Assembly (NCBI GenBank): GCA_937931205.1
Contig: CALHBF010000018.1
Coordinates: forward strand, 124,001 to 188,000
Reading direction: 5' to 3'
Length of the DNA stretch: 64,000 bases
DNA from: an uncultured Bacteriovoracaceae bacterium
GTDB lineage: Bacteria > Bdellovibrionota > Bacteriovoracia > Bacteriovoracales > Bacteriovoracaceae
Shown one piece after another: positions 60,343-64,000 of this stretch. How positions within the stretch are numbered: the stretch's first letter is position 1; the number at the start of each line of letters is the position of its first letter. The notes beneath the pieces are model-generated. The model had not been told where the DNA came from and did not search any database. It saw only the letters and a list, made by a program, of their open reading frames with translations. The translations under genes and the position numbers were made by a program.

Positions 60343-60755
60343 TTATTTCCTTTCAAGGCTTCATCAATAATTTCACATTCAATTTGTTGTGTTTTAGTTG
60401 TTCTATTGCGAACGATGCTTGTCGCAACAGTCACATACTGGCCATTATTCGTTGGAGTTGTCATGAACGTGTACTCGTTATAGTCCACGCTTCCTTTATC
60501 GATGCGGTAACTAGAAACAAAACGTCCATAAGGTCGGTATTGAAAACCAGAGCCTTCATGAACAAAGTACTCCATATATTCGCCATTTTTTTCAATCTCT
60601 ACACTTACACCTTTATGAGTAGGAAGAACCTTCACTTCACAATCATGCCCATAGTACCTACCATTGAGAATAGATAAGAGAGCTGAAGTTGCTTCACTGT
60701 GAGCAAAAGAATAAGTCACCACCACTAGACCTAGCAGCGCGGGCCAGCTTTTCAT
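60339..60755 (-). CDS. Small secreted beta-rich protein B (tandem paralogue)
   Basis: A 138-residue protein with a signal peptide (hydrophobic 6-19). The core aligns by eye with the downstream gene: a helix with SALLSILNGRYYG, HDCEVKV strand, Gly/Tyr-rich strands and a terminal IECEIID. Two Cys are conserved between the two. It overlaps the downstream gene by 4 bases, and the pair is likely one transcript. Function unknown. The ATG has GGAGAC upstream as weak ribosome site. Confidence 0.65.
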   Translation of the reverse strand: MKSWPALLGLVVVTYSFAHSEATSALLSILNGRYYGHDCEVKVLPTHKGVSVEIEKNGEYMEYFVHEGSGFQYRPYGRFVSSYRIDKGSVDYNEYTFMTTPTNNGQYVTVATSIVRNRTTKTQQIECEIIDEALKGNK

Positions 60756-60839
60756 GAGAGTCTCCTTAGAATAAATAGCGCGCGACTACTCTCATAGTTT
60801 GGAAAATTGGTAAAGGGGCAGTGAAAAAAAGAATGAGTT

Positions 60840-61844
60840 TTAAGCCTTTTCTTGAATCTTTCGATTTAAGAAGGTTCGCTTAATTCCTTCCTCAATTGAT
60901 ACTCGCGGAACATATCCAAAATCTTTTTTCGCTTTCTCATGGGAGAAATAATGAGATTTCGATAAGTTAAGCGCGACAAAGCGAGTCATAGGAGGTTCGG
61001 GCTTCTTAATGCCCAAAAACTTAAAGATAAATTCAAAAATGGAGCCTAAATAGAAGGCCAATTTGGCGTCGATTTGGCGATTAATCAGTGGAATATCAAG
61101 AACACCAAGTACCTCATTAATAAACTGCCACAGGTTCACAGGGCGCTCTTGGCCAATGAAATAGGCCTGACCATTAACACGAGTGCTACTCAAATGTTGG
61201 AAGGCCTGAACATGGGCCATGGCCGCATTCTCCACGTACACAATATCCACCATGTTATCGCCTGAGCCAACAACACGAAGTTTCCCTTCGCGAGCACGGG
61301 CAATGACTCGCGGGAAAAGATGAGGATCTTCCGGTCCCCAAATAAGATGAGGACGAATAGCACAAGTCAAAAATGATTCAGAGGCCGAGCTTAATACTAA
61401 CTTCTCTGCCATCGTTTTCGTTTCGGCGTAGCTCGTAAAATGAGTCTCGGCATAAGGAGTGGATTCATCCGCTCCCATCAGATCTCCCTCACCAAAAACA
61501 ACAGAAGGAGTTGAAGTGTAGATAAATTTCTTCACTCCATACTCTTGAGCGGCAGTGATTAGATTTTTTGTGCCTTCGAAGTTAATCGAATAGTAGTCTT
61601 CATATTTTCCCCACACACCGGCCAGTGCCGCCACATGGAAAATAGCATCAAAACCAAATTCTAGAGCGCGCTTAACATCTTCTACTTTTCGCAGATCACC
61701 CTTAATAGTAGGAACACCTAATTCTTCCAAGTGCACATAAGAGTGACGCGAAAAATTAGTGACCATATAACTTGGATTCTTTAAGAGTTCTTTGATGATG
61801 TAGGTTCCTAAGAACCCGCCGCCGCCTGTTACGAGAATTTTCAT
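60840..61844 (-). CDS. NAD-dependent epimerase/dehydratase, OleD-like (3-beta-HSD family)
   Basis: About 334 residues; the ATG at 61844 (MKILVTGGGG) is chosen, and an ATG three codons earlier is in frame. The Rossmann motif is TGGGGFLG, and the catalytic Tyr-x-x-x-Lys is in SYAETK. Segments typical of OleD (2-alkyl-3-oxoalkanoate reductase of long-chain olefin synthesis) are NFxGTKNLI, YTSTPSVVFGEG, IRPHLIWGPEDPHLFPR, NMVDIVYVENAAMAHV and the FGYVPRVSIEEGIKRTF end. OleD reduces the beta-ketoacid of OleA to a beta-hydroxyacid. oleA, oleB and oleC are not in the window, so the pathway is only suggested. Its terminator region includes a repeated palindrome downstream of the next gene. Confidence 0.7.
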   Translation of the reverse strand: MKILVTGGGGFLGTYIIKELLKNPSYMVTNFSRHSYVHLEELGVPTIKGDLRKVEDVKRALEFGFDAIFHVAALAGVWGKYEDYYSINFEGTKNLITAAQEYGVKKFIYTSTPSVVFGEGDLMGADESTPYAETHFTSYAETKTMAEKLVLSSASESFLTCAIRPHLIWGPEDPHLFPRVIARAREGKLRVVGSGDNMVDIVYVENAAMAHVQAFQHLSSTRVNGQAYFIGQERPVNLWQFINEVLGVLDIPLINRQIDAKLAFYLGSIFEFIFKFLGIKKPEPPMTRFVALNLSKSHYFSHEKAKKDFGYVPRVSIEEGIKRTFLNRKIQEKA

Positions 61845-61865
61845 AAGTTCCATTCTAGTAAAGAA

Positions 61866-61890
61866 CCAAAAGGTATGCCATACCTTTTGG
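61866..61890. repeat. Palindrome copy 1, after the serine hydrolase gene
   Basis: A perfect 25-base palindrome (12-bp arms CCAAAAGGTATG / CATACCTTTTGG, 1-base centre) lies 4 bases from the serine hydrolase stop and 22 bases from the OleD-like gene start. A near-identical palindrome lies at 63001-63031. It could serve as a terminator for the serine hydrolase gene on the minus strand. Confidence 0.7.
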
Positions 61891-61893
61891 CAT

Positions 61894-62958
61894 TTACTTG
61901 AGAATAAGTTTTGCGATTTGGGTGCTTAAATTATAGCGAAAATTGGTAAAAGGCTTACCTGTTTTATCTTCTCCTAAATAGACCCTATTCGATAAAAAGA
62001 CATAGAAAGAATTGCTTTTAGGATCAATCCAAAGAGTCGTCCCTGTAAAACCGGTGTGACCGTAAGAGATACCTTTCGGGAATTTCTCTCCACGAGGAGC
62101 TCGGGCATAGGGACTTAAAAGATCCACACCCAGACCTCTCATCTCCCCTTTGGGAAGCGAAATCATTTCTTTGACAGACTCTTTTGAAAGGATGCGAGTG
62201 CCATTGTACTCACCTTCACCCATAAGCATTAATGAGAGATGTTTCATATCCTCTAATGTTGAAAAAACTCCAGCGTGTCCTAATTGTTTCGGATACTGGT
62301 TTTCAGCTTTAGGATCATGAGGCAGACAAGGCTCTTTTGTAGGATGAGTAGGAGCGCAAAACTTTTTAAGTTCTGAACTCACTTGATAACTGGTTTTCTT
62401 CATCCGCAGAGGAAAGAACATCCGAACTTTAGTAAACTTACCTAAGTTCACATGAGATATCTTTTCAACGAGATTACCGAGAATAATAAATCCGACATCG
62501 GAGTAAACCGTTTTGGACTTTGGTTTATAGGCAAGTGGCAGGGAAAGAGTTCTCTTGATGAAGGCATCATAAGATTCCCCACTCTTGACCTCAATAGAAG
62601 CGGCAAGACCCCCTTGATGACGAAGAACCTCTTCAATGGTGATATTTTCTTTATCAGTAGTTTTAAATTCAGGATAAAACTTTGAGAACTTATCACTTAG
62701 CCTGAGTTTTCCATCTTCTTTCAACTTCATAATAGCAATGGCCGTCGAGAGCTTAGTGAGCGAGGCCACATCATAGAGGGTATCAAAGCTTGATTGATAG
62801 GCCTTCTCATAAAGAACCTTATCACCTTGGCCAATGAGGAGCACGCCCCCAGGAAGAGTCTTCTCCTTAATCGCGCCATTAACGATCTTATCGACAGGTG
62901 AAAAATCACGCGCAAATAAAGGAGTTGCCAGAATTAAAAATAAAAGGAAGTGAATCAT
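61894..62958 (-). CDS. Exported serine hydrolase, class C beta-lactamase-like
   Basis: A 354-residue protein with a signal peptide (MIHFLLFLILATPLFA). The SxxK motif is SLTK (Ser66-Lys69); a YSD triad (YSDVG) and GHTGFTGT correspond to the second and third motifs of the class C/esterase family. It probably acts as a peptidase or esterase on peptidoglycan peptides or related substrates, rather than as an antibiotic resistance enzyme. The gene is bracketed by two copies of a palindrome. Confidence 0.88.
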   Translation of the reverse strand: MIHFLLFLILATPLFARDFSPVDKIVNGAIKEKTLPGGVLLIGQGDKVLYEKAYQSSFDTLYDVASLTKLSTAIAIMKLKEDGKLRLSDKFSKFYPEFKTTDKENITIEEVLRHQGGLAASIEVKSGESYDAFIKRTLSLPLAYKPKSKTVYSDVGFIILGNLVEKISHVNLGKFTKVRMFFPLRMKKTSYQVSSELKKFCAPTHPTKEPCLPHDPKAENQYPKQLGHAGVFSTLEDMKHLSLMLMGEGEYNGTRILSKESVKEMISLPKGEMRGLGVDLLSPYARAPRGEKFPKGISYGHTGFTGTTLWIDPKSNSFYVFLSNRVYLGEDKTGKPFTNFRYNLSTQIAKLILK

Positions 62959-63000
62959 AGTTCAGTATTATAAAAACAAAGACCAATCATTTACAAGAGA

Positions 63001-63031
63001 ATGCCAAAAGGTATGCCGTACCTTTTGGCAT
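63001..63031. repeat. Palindrome copy 2, upstream of the serine hydrolase gene
   Basis: A 13-bp stem (ATGCCAAAAGGTA / TACCTTTTGGCAT) with a 5-base loop. About 28 of 32 bases match the copy at 61866-61897. It lies in the divergent region between the serine hydrolase start and the Cys-rich gene. The other 150 bases of this gap are AT-rich and show no clear promoter. Confidence 0.7.
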
Positions 63032-63139
63032 TTAGATACTGATAATGTTACAATGTCTGATCAAATCACTTTGTCGGCCATTGTTAAAGCTTTTGATTAT
63101 CTAACCGATGATGAATAGAGATCTTTTGAAAAGGTTTTT

Positions 63140-64000
63140 ATGATTAAGTACTTGAATTTCTTTTTTATTCTATTCTTACCCTTGCTCGGCCATGCTTCAA
63201 GCAATATTTGTGAGCACAAGGATTCAAGGAATTCCATATTGTCCCCTCTTGCAGAAGAGAGTTTAGGTAAATGGTGTGCAACCAGCATTTGCTATAAAAA
63301 CAATGAAAAAATCAATCGTAAAAAATGTATCAATCAAAGTGTAAACTATCTTGAGGATAGGCCAAAAATATCACCTGAGGGTACAGAGTATTACGAGTTC
63401 AGAAAAAATCCCATCTTCGTAGAAAATAATTTTCGTATTTCCATTGAGGAAACCCTTTCAACTTCTCCTGAAACTTTTCAGTGGCTTAATAATGCATTCA
63501 TTCTTAAAACAGGAGATCAGTGTTATAACGAATGTCGACCGGAGAATGCAAGAAAGCTACTATCAAAAAAAACGACCGATGGCATTTATCAAGAAGATTG
63601 CCGTCAATGCCTATTAAAATTAGATTCTCATAATAAAAGCTTTAGCAAACTTGTGAAAGGACAGAAATGTTATCCTGACTGCAAAAGAGATAGTTTTAGT
63701 TCGCAATGTCAACAATGTATGAAGAACCAAGTTAATGCTATACACATCCTGACTGCAGACAATAAGTGCTATGAAGCGTTTGATTCTGAATGGAAGCGGG
63801 CCTATGAGACTTCAATGTCTTCATGTGATAGTGCTAAGAAACTTTATACAACGAGATATTTTAAGCAAAGTAAGTTCAGTGTAGATGTATTTCTTAAAGG
63901 AAACGAGCCTGAGTGTATCGAGATAGATAACTATAAGGCCCAACATTTTAAACGTAGTGTTCCTATGTCTTATTGTGAACAGGCGGATTCTGTAAATAAT
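63140..64000 (+). CDS. Exported Cys-rich protein, partial at window end, paralogue of the 51-kb gene
   Basis: The frame opens with the ATG at 63140 and runs to the window edge without a stop, so it is incomplete at its 3' end. AAGG precedes the ATG. Signal peptide: MIKYLNFFFILFLPLLGHAS. The mature part has about 20 Cys in the same order as the gene at 50884-51876: GKWCATSIC, DQCYNECRP, EDCRQCLLK, QKCYPDCKR, SQCQQCMKN, NKCYEAFDSEW and PECIEIDNY. The match covers almost the whole visible length. Disulfide-rich or metal-binding exported proteins are suggested. No known family. Confidence 0.85.
   Translation, partial: MIKYLNFFFILFLPLLGHASSNICEHKDSRNSILSPLAEESLGKWCATSICYKNNEKINRKKCINQSVNYLEDRPKISPEGTEYYEFRKNPIFVENNFRISIEETLSTSPETFQWLNNAFILKTGDQCYNECRPENARKLLSKKTTDGIYQEDCRQCLLKLDSHNKSFSKLVKGQKCYPDCKRDSFSSQCQQCMKNQVNAIHILTADNKCYEAFDSEWKRAYETSMSSCDSAKKLYTTRYFKQSKFSVDVFLKGNEPECIEIDNYKAQHFKRSVPMSYCEQADSVNN

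Noticed and set aside
61894..62958. Antibiotic resistance beta-lactamase
   Set aside because: Motifs fit the broad class C esterase/peptidase family, with YSD rather than YxN; resistance cannot be claimed.

Overview
The window is a dense, AT-rich stretch (roughly 40% GC) of a Gram-negative chromosome. It holds about 60 protein genes, no RNA gene and no mobile element that I can recognise. Many small exported proteins and lipoproteins, extracytoplasmic proteases, Suf iron-sulfur assembly, System II cytochrome c maturation and the general gene style suggest a Bdellovibrionota member of the Bacteriovorax/Halobacteriovorax/Peredibacter type. That assignment is inference from style and recalled families, not a database result.

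Layout. 1-4.7 kb: the 3' end of asd, a HiPIP ferredoxin-like electron carrier, a BspA/PKD surface lipoprotein, an outer-membrane barrel candidate and thpR. 4.9-11.7 kb: a small unknown gene, a moxR-DUF58-transglutaminase operon, a double receiver/PilZ-like protein, trmK and a winged-helix gene. 11.8-19.5 kb: a NodB deacetylase lipoprotein with a small lipoprotein, a very large PutA, and exported unknowns. 19.6-25.3 kb: a large exported unknown, an OppA-type binding protein, a histone-H1-like/SWIB chromatin protein, a GNAT protein and a SufE/NifU-fold-like protein. 25.3-31.6 kb: a thiamine-pyrophosphokinase-like protein, DUF1624, resB-ccsA, a copper-storage protein with DUF488, and an Fe-S uracil-DNA glycosylase. 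31.7-37.6 kb: exported unknowns, DUF3050, a TalC/FSA aldolase and two convergent metalloproteases. 37.7-41.1 kb: a two-gene type IIA topoisomerase whose motifs look more like the T4/eukaryotic branch than like GyrA/ParC. 41.2-45.1 kb: a START-like exported protein, a GNAT protein, argS and an FHA protein. 45.2-50.8 kb: a complete rrf2-sufBCDS-nfu operon. 50.9-56.4 kb: a Cys-rich exported protein, a second FHA protein, an HxlR/QorB redox pair with a clear palindromic operator, hemF and an HTTM-DCC membrane protein. 56.5-60 kb: a four-gene operon of a CrtI-like oxidoreductase with FabG, FabZ and FabI homologues. 60-64 kb: tandem small secreted paralogues, an OleD-like reductase, a serine hydrolase flanked by two copies of one palindrome, and the start of a Cys-rich exported protein that is a paralogue of the one at 51 kb.

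How the genes fit together. Redox and metal biology recur: HiPIP, Suf, ResB/CcsA, HemF, the Fe-S glycosylase, the copper-storage protein and HxlR/QorB. A second theme is the envelope and extracellular degradation: lipoproteins, NodB deacetylase, matrixin-like and M1-like proteases, a serine hydrolase and a surface adhesin. This would suit a predatory or surface-associated lifestyle. Genes are packed tightly. Six convergent gene pairs overlap at their 3' ends, and several short bidirectional hairpins separate other convergent pairs. No stretch above 300 bases lacks a gene.
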